A DNA stretch of 64,000 nucleotides. It comes from Streptomyces sp. WMMB303. GTDB lineage: Bacteria > Actinomycetota > Actinomycetes > Streptomycetales > Streptomycetaceae. This document shows, piece by piece, positions 16,816 to 24,712 of this stretch (positions are counted from its first letter, which is position 1; each line of letters starts with the position of its first letter). The DNA lies in contig NZ_JARKIN010000001.1 in the NCBI RefSeq assembly GCF_029351045.1, positions 4,266,501 to 4,330,500 on the forward strand. The letters run 5' to 3'. The position numbers and the translations under genes were made by a program. The notes under the pieces were generated by a model. That model was not told the origin of the DNA. It made no database searches and worked only from the letters and a program-made list of their open reading frames with translations.

Positions 16816-19206
16816 GTGACGACGACGATCGAAGGCAGGATCGCCGAGGAACTCGGCGTACGCGAGCGGCAGGTCCGCGCCGCAGTCGAGCTGCTCGACG
16901 GCGGGTCGACCGTGCCGTTCATCGCGCGCTACCGCAAGGAAGCGACCGAGATGCTCGACGACGCGCAGTTGCGCTCCCTGGAGGAGCGGCTGCGCTATCT
17001 GCGGGAGCTGGAGGAGCGGCGCGCGTCGATCCTGGAGTCCGTGCGCGGCCAGGGAAAGCTCACCGACGAGCTCGCGGAGCAGATCCGGGCCGCCGACTCC
17101 AAAGCGCGCCTGGAGGACATCTACCTGCCCTACAAGCCCAAGCGGCGCACCAAGGCGCAGATCGCCCGGGAGGCGGGCCTCGAACCGCTCGCCGAGGGGC
17201 TGCTCGCGGACCCGTCCGTGGAGCCGCCGGCCGCTGCCGCCGCCTTCGTCGACGCCGACAAGGGCGTCGCGGACACCGCCGCGGCCCTGGAGGGTGCGCG
17301 CGCCATCCTCGCCGAGCGCTTCAGTGAGGACGCCGACCTGATCGGCGAGCTGCGCGAGCGCATGTGGGAGCGGGGCCGGCTGGCCGCCCGGGTCCGGGAG
17401 GGCAAGGAGGAAGAGGGCGCGAAGTTCGCCGACTACTTCGACTTCTCCGAGAGCTTCACCGAGCTGCCCTCGCACCGGATCCTGGCGCTGCTGCGGGCCG
17501 AGAAGGAGGAGGTGCTCGACCTCACGATGGAGCCCGAGCCGGCCGACGCGGCCGGAGCGGAGCAGGAGGGCCCGAGCTCCTACGAGCGTTCGGTCGCACA
17601 CCGCTTCGGGGTGCGCGACGAGGGTCGGCCGGCGGACCCGTGGCTGGCCGAGACGGTGCGCTGGGCGTGGCGTACCGGGATCCAGGTGCACCTGGGCATC
17701 GATCTGCGCACCCGGCTGCGGGCTGCGGCGGAGGACGAGGCGGTGCGGGTCTTCGCGACCAACCTGCGCGATCTGCTGCTGGCCGCTCCCGCGGGGACTC
17801 GTGCCACCCTCGGCCTGGACCCGGGGCTGCGGACGGGCGTGAAGGTGGCCGTGATCGACGCGACGGGCAAGGTCGCCGCCACGGACACGGTCTATCCGCA
17901 CGCACCGCAGAAGCAGTGGAACGAGGCGCTGGCGAAGCTGGCCGCGCTCGCCGAGGCACACCAGGTGGAGCTGGTCGCGATCGGGAACGGCACGGCCTCC
18001 CGCGAGACGGACAAGCTGGCCGGTGAGCTGGTCGCCGCGAAGCCGGAGTTGAAGCTGACGAAGGTGATGGTCTCGGAGGCGGGTGCCTCGGTCTACTCCG
18101 CCTCGGCCTACGCTTCGCAGGAGCTGCCCGAGCTGGATGTGTCGCTGCGCGGCGCGGTCTCCATCGCCCGGCGCCTGCAGGATCCGCTGGCCGAACTGGT
18201 GAAGATCGACCCGAAGTCCATCGGCGTGGGCCAGTACCAGCACGACCTCTCCGAGGTGAAGCTGTCGCGCTCGCTGGATGCCGTGGTGGAGGACTGCGTG
18301 AACGGCGTCGGAGTGGACGTCAACACGGCTTCCGCTCCGCTGCTCTCCCGGGTGTCGGGAATCGGCTCGGTGCTGGCGGAGAACATCGTGGCGCACCGGG
18401 ACGCGCACGGCCCGTTCAAGGGCCGCCAGGAGCTCAAGGACGTCTCCCGGCTCGGCCCCAAGGCGTTCGAGCAGTGCGCGGGCTTCCTGCGCATCCGCGG
18501 CGGCGACCCGCTGGACGCCTCCGCCGTGCACCCGGAGGCCTACCCGGTGGTCCGCGGAATGGTCGCCAGAGCGGGCACCGACGTGCCGTCGCTGATCGGC
18601 AACGCGAAGGCGTTGCGGGCGCTCGACCCGCAGGAGTTCGTGGACGGCTCGTTCGGGCTGCCCACCGTCACCGACATCCTGCGCGAGCTGGAGAAGCCGG
18701 GCCGCGACCCGCGGCCCGCGTTCCGCACCGCGAGCTTCAAGGAGGGGGTCGAGAAGCTCGGCGACCTCTCCGCCGGCATGGTGCTGGAGGGTGTGGTCAC
18801 CAACGTCGCGGCGTTCGGCGCCTTCGTGGACATCGGTGTGCACCAGGACGGCCTGGTGCATGTCTCGGCGATGTCGAAGACGTTCGTGAAGGACCCGCGG
18901 GACGTGGTCAAGCCCGGCGACATCGTCCGGGTGCGGGTGCTGGAGATCGACGAGGCGCGGAAACGGATCTCGCTCACCCTGCGGCTGGATGACGAGCCCG
19001 GGACGGGCGGGGGCGGAGGTGCGCGGCGCGGTGGCCGGGACCGGCGCCGCGACGGCTCCGGCAAGGCCCCCGCGGGTGCCCCGCGGCAGCGGCAGAGTGC
19101 GCCCAAGGGCGGCTCCGGTGGCAAGCGCCGGGGCCAGGGTGCGCCGGCTCCGGCGCCGAACAACAGCGAGATGGCCGAGGCACTCCGCCGCGCGGGCCTG
19201 GCCTGA
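16816..19206 (+). CDS. tex: Tex family RNA-binding transcriptional accessory protein
   Basis: A 796-residue S1-domain protein. Domains in order: N-terminal helical Tex_N (1-185), YqgF/RNase H-like domain with GLDPGLRTGVKVAVID (about 333-348), helix-hairpin-helix region containing GIGSVLAENIVAHRD (about 515), and S1 domain GMVLEGVVTNVAAFGAFVDIG (about 655-675), followed by a basic, Gly/Arg-rich tail. The family binds nucleic acid and affects transcription, and the eukaryotic relative is Spt6. The GTG at 16816 is the family start (TTTIEGRIAEEL); the longer frame runs back through the previous gene. It ends in a strong hairpin. Confidence 0.95.
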   Translation: MTTTIEGRIAEELGVRERQVRAAVELLDGGSTVPFIARYRKEATEMLDDAQLRSLEERLRYLRELEERRASILESVRGQGKLTDELAEQIRAADSKARLEDIYLPYKPKRRTKAQIAREAGLEPLAEGLLADPSVEPPAAAAAFVDADKGVADTAAALEGARAILAERFSEDADLIGELRERMWERGRLAARVREGKEEEGAKFADYFDFSESFTELPSHRILALLRAEKEEVLDLTMEPEPADAAGAEQEGPSSYERSVAHRFGVRDEGRPADPWLAETVRWAWRTGIQVHLGIDLRTRLRAAAEDEAVRVFATNLRDLLLAAPAGTRATLGLDPGLRTGVKVAVIDATGKVAATDTVYPHAPQKQWNEALAKLAALAEAHQVELVAIGNGTASRETDKLAGELVAAKPELKLTKVMVSEAGASVYSASAYASQELPELDVSLRGAVSIARRLQDPLAELVKIDPKSIGVGQYQHDLSEVKLSRSLDAVVEDCVNGVGVDVNTASAPLLSRVSGIGSVLAENIVAHRDAHGPFKGRQELKDVSRLGPKAFEQCAGFLRIRGGDPLDASAVHPEAYPVVRGMVARAGTDVPSLIGNAKALRALDPQEFVDGSFGLPTVTDILRELEKPGRDPRPAFRTASFKEGVEKLGDLSAGMVLEGVVTNVAAFGAFVDIGVHQDGLVHVSAMSKTFVKDPRDVVKPGDIVRVRVLEIDEARKRISLTLRLDDEPGTGGGGGARRGGRDRRRDGSGKAPAGAPRQRQSAPKGGSGGKRRGQGAPAPAPNNSEMAEALRRAGLA

Positions 19207-19223
19207 CCTGACCTGTCCGGTGC

Positions 19224-19256
19224 CCCGTGCTCCCGCAGGTGCGGCGGGAGCACGGG
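19224..19256. terminator. Terminator hairpin between tex and the lipoprotein gene
   Basis: Perfect 13-base arms (19224-19236 and 19244-19256) around a 7-base loop, 18 bases after the tex stop and before the convergent lipoprotein stop. It can serve both genes. Confidence 0.8.
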
Positions 19257-19298
19257 CGCTCCGGCGGGCGGCGGGCACCCCACCGGAGCGGGCGCGGC

Positions 19299-20360
19299 TC
19301 AGGTGCCGGTGCCGGGCATGCGGCCGTTCCGGTCGGAGTCGGCGGCGGCGTCCGTCATCTCGTATTCGGTGCCGAGGAGCTTGGGTCGGCCCTTGCTGGG
19401 CAGGTAGGCACTGGAGAGGTGCAGCCAGTTCACGAAGAAGGAGGGCGCCGAGGTGTCGCCCACGTAGACCTTCATCGAGTCGGACGGGTGGATGGTGGCT
19501 GTCACCTGCGTGCCCCGGTCGTGTTCGCGGACCTCGGTGCTGAAGACGGCGAACACACCGCCGTCCTCGGTGCGGAGCGCGTGGAACTTCTCGTGTGTCG
19601 GCTCGCCACGGTTGAAGACCGCCTCGCCGTGCGGGTTGAGCAGCTTGTTCTGTCGCCCGGGGATCTTGCGGAGCGATTCGGTGGTCTTCGAGGTGCGGAA
19701 CCCGTCCCGGGTGGAGCCCTGCTCGGTGTAAAGGTCGAGCAGTTCGTCGGACAGTGCGTCGGGGGAAAGCGCCCCGGCCTTCTTCGCCGTGTCCGAGACG
19801 GGCTCGACGAACCCCTTCTCGTCCTTGGCGAGCCGCGGCAGCCAGGTGGATTCGCTGTAGCTGCCGGCGACCATCTTCCAGTCGCCGCCCTGCTTCTCCA
19901 TGATCAGGATGCCCGGGTACTTGCCCTTCTTCTCCCCCGCGTTCTTGGAGTACGCCACCATGGCGAACCAGTCGGCGGTCCCCTTGCGGGGCAGGTAGAA
20001 CTTCCGGTCGACGTAGTGGAACGGCTTGCGGTAGTCGGCCCGTTCCGCTGCCGTCCAGTTCTTCTGCATCTTGTAGGTGGCCTTGCTCTGCTCGAGGACC
20101 GCTCCGCCCTCCACCGTGGAGAGCAGCCGGGGATCGGAGTTCTTGTTGGCCTTGTTGTTCACCTTCTCGTAGTGGTCGACGAGCTTGTCGGCCTGCGCCC
20201 GGGTGACGACGCCGACCGCGGGCTTGTGCTCTTCCTTGTCCGCCGGCTCGGCCGAGGATGCTGCCGAATCCGTCCCGGAACCGCCGCCGCACCCCGCCAC
20301 CATGAGGATCAGAGTGCTCGCGCAGGCCATGCCCGAGATCCCCCGTACCGCATTCTTCAT
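19299..20360 (-). CDS. Putative secreted lipoprotein
   Basis: A 353-residue protein with a lipoprotein signal peptide: basic start MKNAVR, hydrophobic core and lipobox LMVAGC with Cys24 as the lipidated residue. A Gly/Ser linker and acidic stretch follow, then a ~290-residue globular domain rich in Lys, unlike the Arg-rich cytosolic neighbours. Two similar halves may be present: WFAMVAYSKN near 132 and VFAVFSTEVRE near 267 occupy equivalent positions. It resembles the uncharacterised Streptomyces lipoprotein group with an NTF2-like or DUF8094-like domain, but I cannot name it firmly. Membrane-anchored outside the cell; function unknown. Confidence 0.8.
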   Translation of the reverse strand: MKNAVRGISGMACASTLILMVAGCGGGSGTDSAASSAEPADKEEHKPAVGVVTRAQADKLVDHYEKVNNKANKNSDPRLLSTVEGGAVLEQSKATYKMQKNWTAAERADYRKPFHYVDRKFYLPRKGTADWFAMVAYSKNAGEKKGKYPGILIMEKQGGDWKMVAGSYSESTWLPRLAKDEKGFVEPVSDTAKKAGALSPDALSDELLDLYTEQGSTRDGFRTSKTTESLRKIPGRQNKLLNPHGEAVFNRGEPTHEKFHALRTEDGGVFAVFSTEVREHDRGTQVTATIHPSDSMKVYVGDTSAPSFFVNWLHLSSAYLPSKGRPKLLGTEYEMTDAAADSDRNGRMPGTGT

Positions 20361-20430
20361 CGCACGCTCCCGTTGTCACTGTTGTGCGCTGGGAGTATGT
20401 CGGGTCAACTGCCCCTCGGCGGCGGGGTAC

Positions 20431-21120
20431 TCACAACCGCACCAGCACCTCGTCCAACTGCTTGCGCTCCAGGTCCGGGACCCGGGCGCCGGGGGCCGGA
20501 TAGCCGACGGGGATGACGTAGCCGCCGCGCTCCTCGGGCGGGCGGTCGCAGATCTCGTTGAGGAAGCGCATCGGGCTGGGTGTGTGGGTGAGCGTGGCCA
20601 GCCCCGCCTGGTGGAGGGAGGCGAGCAGGAAGCCGACGGCGATACCGACCGACTCCTTGGTGTAGTAGGGGCGCGGGGTGTGCGGTCCCTTGTGCACCTC
20701 GAAGACGACGAGGACGGCGGGCGCGGTCTCCAGGAACGGCTTGTGCTCGTCGGTTCCGAGCGGGGCGAGCGCCTCGAGCCATTCGTCCGAGGCGCGGCGC
20801 CCGTAGAAGGCGCGCTCCTCCTCCTCGGCGGCGGCGCGCAGCCGCCGCTTGCGCTCGGGGTCGGTGAGGACGACGAACCGCCAGGGCTGGACGTGTGCCC
20901 CACTGGGTGCGGTGGCGGCGGTGCGGACCGCCCACTCGAGGACTCCGTCGGGCACCGGGCGGTCGTCGAAGTCGCGGACGGTGCGGCGGCGCGCCATGAC
21001 CTCGTGGAAGGACCTGGCACGCTCCTCCGCCTGCGGGGCGGGGACGTCCAGCGGCCGGAGCGGAACCGTGGGAAGCCGGCTCGGATCGGAAGCGGGGCTG
21101 GACTCACTGGTACGGACCAT
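20431..21120 (-). CDS. Nitroreductase family protein
   Basis: A 229-residue FMN-dependent oxidoreductase. Seen: the FMN-phosphate Arg cluster RRRTVRDFDDRPVP (about 44-57), TAATAPSGAHVQPWRFVVL (about 68-86), a mid-region ESVGIAVGFLLASLHQAGLAT (about 160-180), and a C-terminal YVIPVGYPA. These resemble the iodotyrosine-dehalogenase/BluB side of the superfamily more than NfsB, but the substrate is not predictable. The ATG is at 21118-21120. It is divergent from the ABC-F resistance gene. Confidence 0.85.
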   Translation of the reverse strand: MVRTSESSPASDPSRLPTVPLRPLDVPAPQAEERARSFHEVMARRRTVRDFDDRPVPDGVLEWAVRTAATAPSGAHVQPWRFVVLTDPERKRRLRAAAEEEERAFYGRRASDEWLEALAPLGTDEHKPFLETAPAVLVVFEVHKGPHTPRPYYTKESVGIAVGFLLASLHQAGLATLTHTPSPMRFLNEICDRPPEERGGYVIPVGYPAPGARVPDLERKQLDEVLVRL

Positions 21121-21150
21121 GCCCGCAGCACAGCACATCGCGACGCGCGG

Positions 21151-21187
21151 AAAAAGGCTTGCGGCACCGGAAGCGGGAACGTAACGT
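21151..21187 (+). promoter_or_regulatory. Candidate WblC/WhiB7-type promoter of the ABC-F gene
   Basis: TTGCGG (21159-21164), a 17-base spacer and TAACGT (21182-21187) reading towards the ABC-F gene, with an AAAAA tract (21151-21155) just upstream of the -35. An AT-rich tract abutting the -35 is the known recognition feature of WhiB7/WblC-dependent promoters, which control antibiotic-inducible ribosome-protection genes. The assignment is by pattern only. Confidence 0.55.
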
Positions 21188-21211
21188 CTTCGGCGGTTCT
21201 GTTGCCGCTGT

Positions 21212-21316
21212 GAGGAGAGGCCGTTGCGTATCTGAGGTCTGAGACACCGTGTGCCCTGTCTGTGTGCCACGAGTGCGACCTCGGAAGCGAGTCGGCCGAC
21301 TGCTGCCCCTCTCCTC
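21212..21316 (+). promoter_or_regulatory. Leader with SD/anti-SD pairing, candidate ribosome-mediated attenuator
   Basis: GAGGAGAGG (21212-21220), the ribosome-binding site of a tiny upstream ORF, is exactly complementary to CCTCTCCTC (21308-21316). Between them lie a CGACCTCG/CGAGTCG hairpin (about 21276-21293) and a perfect GTCGGCCGAC palindrome (21291-21300). A ribosome stalled on the upstream ORF would free the downstream arm, and without one the two could pair. This is the arrangement expected of antibiotic-sensing attenuation ahead of an ABC-F gene. Confidence 0.5.
21224..21235 (+). CDS. Three-codon leader peptide ORF (Met-Arg-Ile)
   Basis: TTG CGT ATC TGA preceded by GAGGAGAGG at a correct spacing, about 37 bases after the candidate -10 and 165 bases before the ABC-F start. 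Very short upstream ORFs ahead of erm and ABC-F genes act as sensors of drug-stalled ribosomes. The reading is from sequence; translation is unproven. Confidence 0.45.
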   Translation: MRI

Positions 21317-21399
21317 TTCTGATCCCCGTCCCGGCGTAGCCGTCCGGGCCCGGTGTCTCCGTGTTGCTCATCCCACCGCGATGCGTCCTGGAGGCCCCT

Positions 21400-23040
21400 G
21401 TGACCACTTCCGCACCTTCCCTCAGCTGCTCCCGGCTGACCTTCTCCTGGCCGGACGGCACCCGGCTGCTGACCGATTTCGACCTGTCCGTCGGCCCCGG
21501 CCGCACCGGCCTGATCGGACTCAACGGCACCGGGAAGTCCACCTTGCTGCGGCTGCTGGCAGGCGAGCTGCGGCCGGACGCGGGAAGCGTCACGGTCCGG
21601 GGCGAGGTGGGCTATCTGCCGCAGAACCTCACCCTGGACACCTCCCTGCGGGTGGACGAGGCGCTGGGGGTCGCCCGCACCCGGGCCGCGCTGCACGCCA
21701 TCGAGGCGGGAGACGTGAGCGAGGAGCAGTTCACCGCCGTCGGCGACGACTGGGACGTGGAGGAGCGTGCCCGCGTGACGCTGGACCATCTCGGCCTCAG
21801 TCACATCGGGCTCGACCACACCATCGGTGAGATGTCCGGCGGCGAGTCGGTACTGCTGCGGCTGGCCGCTCTGCTGCTGGCCCGGCCGGACGTACTGCTG
21901 CTGGACGAGCCGACCAACAACCTCGACCGGACGGCCCGCCGCCGGCTGCACGAGGCGGTCTCCTCGTTCCGGGGCGTGCTCGTCGTGGTCAGCCACGACC
22001 GCGAACTGCTGGCGCTGGTCGACCGGATCGCCGACCTGCGCGGCGGTGAGGTGACCTGGTACGGCGGCGATCTGGAGGCGTACGAGGCGGCGGTTTCCGC
22101 CGAACAACAGGCGGCCGAGCGGATGGTGCGCGCGGCCGAGACCGATGTGCGCCGCCAGCGGCGGGAGCTGGCCGAGGCGCGGATGAAGCTGGCCCGGCGG
22201 GCGCAGTACGGCAGCAGGCAGGCCGCTGCCGGGAGCGAACCGAAGATCCTGCTGGGCGCCCGCAAGCGTCAGGCGCAGGAGACGGCGGGAAGGCACCGCC
22301 TGCTGCACGAGCAGCGGCTGGACGAGGCGCGTCAGCAGTTGGAGGAGGCGTCCGAGCGGGTGCGGGACGACTCGGTGATCCGGGTCGACCTGCCCTCGAC
22401 CGCGGTGCCGCGCGGACGGCGGGTCCTCGAGATGCGGGAGGTGGAGCTGCGGCACGGCCCCCGGATCGACCTCGATGTGCACGGGCCGGACCGGATCGCG
22501 CTCGTCGGCCCGAACGGTGCGGGCAAGACGACGCTGCTGCGGACCCTGGCCGGGCAGCTCCCGGCCGCCGCGGGTGAGGTGCACACGCATGTGCCGCTGC
22601 GCTATCTGCCGCAGCGGCTGACCGTGCTCGACGACCGGCTCTCCGTCGTGGAGAACGTCGCCCACTCGGCCCCGCAGGCCACCAACCAGCAGATCCGCGC
22701 CCGACTCGCCCGGTTCCTGCTGCGCGGCAAGCGGGCCGACCGTGCGGTGGGCACGCTCTCGGGCGGCGAGCGATTCCGGGCCGCGCTGGCCGCCGTCCTG
22801 CTGGCCGATCCGGCGCCCCAGTTGCTGATGCTGGACGAGCCGACCAACAACCTGGACGAGTCCAGCGTGCGGCAGTTGCGGGAGGCGCTGACGGCGTACG
22901 AGGGCGCCCTGCTGATCGCCAGCCACGATCTGCCGTTCCTGCGGGAGCTGAGTATCACCCGCTGGCTGGGGCTGCGGGACGGCACGCTGCTGGAGGCCGC
23001 TCCACAGGAACTCGGTCTCCTCCCCGCGGGGGACGACTGA
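21400..23040 (+). CDS. ABC-F family ATPase, probable ribosome-protection protein
   Basis: A 546-residue protein with two ABC domains and no transmembrane segment. Seen: first Walker A GLNGTGKST (40-48), signature MSGGES, Walker B VLLLDEPTNNLD; a charged interdomain linker (about 235-330) with the P-site-tRNA-interaction helices; second Walker A GPNGAGKTT (about 370), signature LSGGER and LLMLDEPTNNLD. ABC-F proteins bind the ribosomal E site and displace MLS or pleuromutilin drugs. The GTG (21400-21402) was preferred over an upstream in-frame GTG because it follows GGAGG and matches the family start. The inducible-looking leader supports an antibiotic-resistance role. Confidence 0.88.
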   Translation: MTTSAPSLSCSRLTFSWPDGTRLLTDFDLSVGPGRTGLIGLNGTGKSTLLRLLAGELRPDAGSVTVRGEVGYLPQNLTLDTSLRVDEALGVARTRAALHAIEAGDVSEEQFTAVGDDWDVEERARVTLDHLGLSHIGLDHTIGEMSGGESVLLRLAALLLARPDVLLLDEPTNNLDRTARRRLHEAVSSFRGVLVVVSHDRELLALVDRIADLRGGEVTWYGGDLEAYEAAVSAEQQAAERMVRAAETDVRRQRRELAEARMKLARRAQYGSRQAAAGSEPKILLGARKRQAQETAGRHRLLHEQRLDEARQQLEEASERVRDDSVIRVDLPSTAVPRGRRVLEMREVELRHGPRIDLDVHGPDRIALVGPNGAGKTTLLRTLAGQLPAAAGEVHTHVPLRYLPQRLTVLDDRLSVVENVAHSAPQATNQQIRARLARFLLRGKRADRAVGTLSGGERFRAALAAVLLADPAPQLLMLDEPTNNLDESSVRQLREALTAYEGALLIASHDLPFLRELSITRWLGLRDGTLLEAAPQELGLLPAGDD

Positions 23041-23049
23041 CCGGCGGTC

Positions 23050-24261
23050 TCATCCGGCGAGGGCGGCCAGCCGGGCGTCGGCGCGGGCGGGGGCGTAGCG
23101 GTCCTCGACGACCAGCGCCGCGGCACCGCTCAGGCCCGCGCGCTCACCCAGCCGGGAGGTGACCACGTTCAGGTGCGCGGTCGTACGGGGCATGGCGCGC
23201 TGGTAGAGCAGTTCCCGTACGCCGGTCACGAACGGGGTGCTCGCCAGGTCACCGGCGATCATCAGCACCCCGGGGTTGAGCAGGGTGACCACCGTGACCA
23301 GCACCTCCCCCACCAGCCGTCCGGCGTCCCGGGCCAGCCGCACCGCCTCCGGCCGGCCGGCGGCGAGGTGGTGGCGGACGCCGGAGCCGGAGGTGGTGGG
23401 CACGCCGGCGGCGGTGAGCTGTTGGGCCAGGGCCCGGCCGCTGGCGACGGCGGCGAGGCAGCCGTGGTTGCCGCACATGCACAGCGCCTCGGGAAAGTCG
23501 TGCAGCCGGATGTGCCCGATGTCGCCTGCGCCACCGTCCGTCCCTCGGTAGGGCTGCCCGTCGACGACGACGCCGGCACCGATCCCGGTGGCGACCTTGA
23601 CCAGCAGGAAGGCCGCGCAGTCGGGGTAGCCGGCGCGCTGTTCGGCGTAGGCCATGAGGTTGGCGTCGTTGTCGACGAGGACGGCCGGAGGCGCCTCGGA
23701 CCGCACGTGCGCGGCGTAGGCGGCCCGCATCCGGTCGGGCAGCGGGCAGCCGTCCCAGCCGGGCATGATCGGCGGCTGGACGACCATTCCGGAGGCGACG
23801 TCGACCGGGCCGGGTACCGACAGGCCGATGCCGCAGACGCGGGCCGGGTCCGTGCCGTGCTCGGCCAACAGCCCGGCGAACCACTGCGCCAGCCGGTCGA
23901 GCACCGTCTCGGGGCCGTCGCCGACGAGCATCGTGCCGGATGTATGGGCCAGCACGTTCCCGGCGAGGTCGAGCAGGCCGGCGGTGGCGTGCCGGGTACC
24001 GAGGTCGGCTGCGAGGACCACGGCATGCCCGGAGTCGAACTCCAGCCGCGTCGAGGGCCGCCCCCCGGTGGAGCCGGGCTCGGGCGCCGGCTCGCCCTCC
24101 CGCAGCCAGCCCGCGGCGAAGAGCTGGTCGAGCCGGTGGCCGACGGTGGATCTGGACAGCCCGGTGACCTGCTGCAGGGCGCCGCGGGTGGTGGCCCGGC
24201 CGTCCCGGATGAGCCGCAGCAGGTGGCCCGCGCTCGACTGGTTGCCGGTGGTGCCGGTCAT
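23050..24261 (-). CDS. ROK family transcriptional repressor
   Basis: A 403-residue NagC/Mlc/XylR-type protein. N-terminal winged helix (about 8-65) with GALQQVTGLSRSTVGHRLDQL. The ROK domain begins with LAADLGTRHATAGLLDL, contains the sugar-phosphorylation Asp in VDNDANLMAYAE, and a zinc-type CMCGNHGCLAAVASG in which the usual Glu after GCL is Ala. The ATG 24259-24261 follows GAGGAG. It is divergent from the two glycosidase genes, so it is probably their sugar-responsive repressor. The inducer is unknown. Confidence 0.88.
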   Translation of the reverse strand: MTGTTGNQSSAGHLLRLIRDGRATTRGALQQVTGLSRSTVGHRLDQLFAAGWLREGEPAPEPGSTGGRPSTRLEFDSGHAVVLAADLGTRHATAGLLDLAGNVLAHTSGTMLVGDGPETVLDRLAQWFAGLLAEHGTDPARVCGIGLSVPGPVDVASGMVVQPPIMPGWDGCPLPDRMRAAYAAHVRSEAPPAVLVDNDANLMAYAEQRAGYPDCAAFLLVKVATGIGAGVVVDGQPYRGTDGGAGDIGHIRLHDFPEALCMCGNHGCLAAVASGRALAQQLTAAGVPTTSGSGVRHHLAAGRPEAVRLARDAGRLVGEVLVTVVTLLNPGVLMIAGDLASTPFVTGVRELLYQRAMPRTTAHLNVVTSRLGERAGLSGAAALVVEDRYAPARADARLAALAG

Positions 24262-24712
24262 GCTCTCCTCAGCTCTCGTCCGCATCACCGGCCCGCGGTC
24301 AGCGGCGGCCCGGTGGCGGGAACGGCAGGACGACGGGGACGGTCGGGTACCACCGCATCCTGCCATCAGCGCCGCTCAGCGGCCCCGACTCCTGGTTCCG
24401 TCGGCGAGTGACGCATCTCATCGTCAGTTATGCCTGTTCACAAGACGTAACTGCGAGGTATCTTCGACGAAACTCACGGGACCCCCGCGGCGCACGCCGT
24501 GGCAGCGGCGAAGGCAGGAGCGCGCGGGGCCCGACTACCGGACGTATGCCCTGTAGGCGGCGGCCGAGAGAACGCGAAGGGCGGAGCATGGTCAGGACGG
24601 CCTGCCGGGAGCGAACGCTGCCGGGCGACGAGCGGGAGGTGCTTCCCGGCCGGCGGAGGACGCCGGGCGGACGCACCCCGGCAGGCGACGCCCGGCCCGG
24701 CGGGGTGGCGCG
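24262..24712. other. Intergenic region between ROK gene and glycosidase operon
   Basis: A 451-base gap holding both promoters. The 24415-24480 segment is distinctly AT-richer than its surroundings and contains the inverted repeat listed separately. A 102-codon frame (24408-24716) crosses it but has Arg/Gly/Pro-biased, non-coding composition and no ribosome-binding site, so I do not count it as a gene. Confidence 0.45.
24425..24453. promoter_or_regulatory. Inverted repeat, candidate ROK operator
   Basis: CAGTTA (24425-24430) and TAACTG (24448-24453), extendable as CAGTTAyG on both sides, with 17 bases between. It lies in the only AT-rich patch between the divergent ROK and glycosidase genes. 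Arm spacing of about two helical turns suits a repressor dimer. Confidence 0.45.

Noticed and set aside
16774..20379. 1201-codon minus-strand open frame
   Set aside because: It runs antisense through tex and out of frame through the lipoprotein gene. Composition is non-coding and no motif is present.
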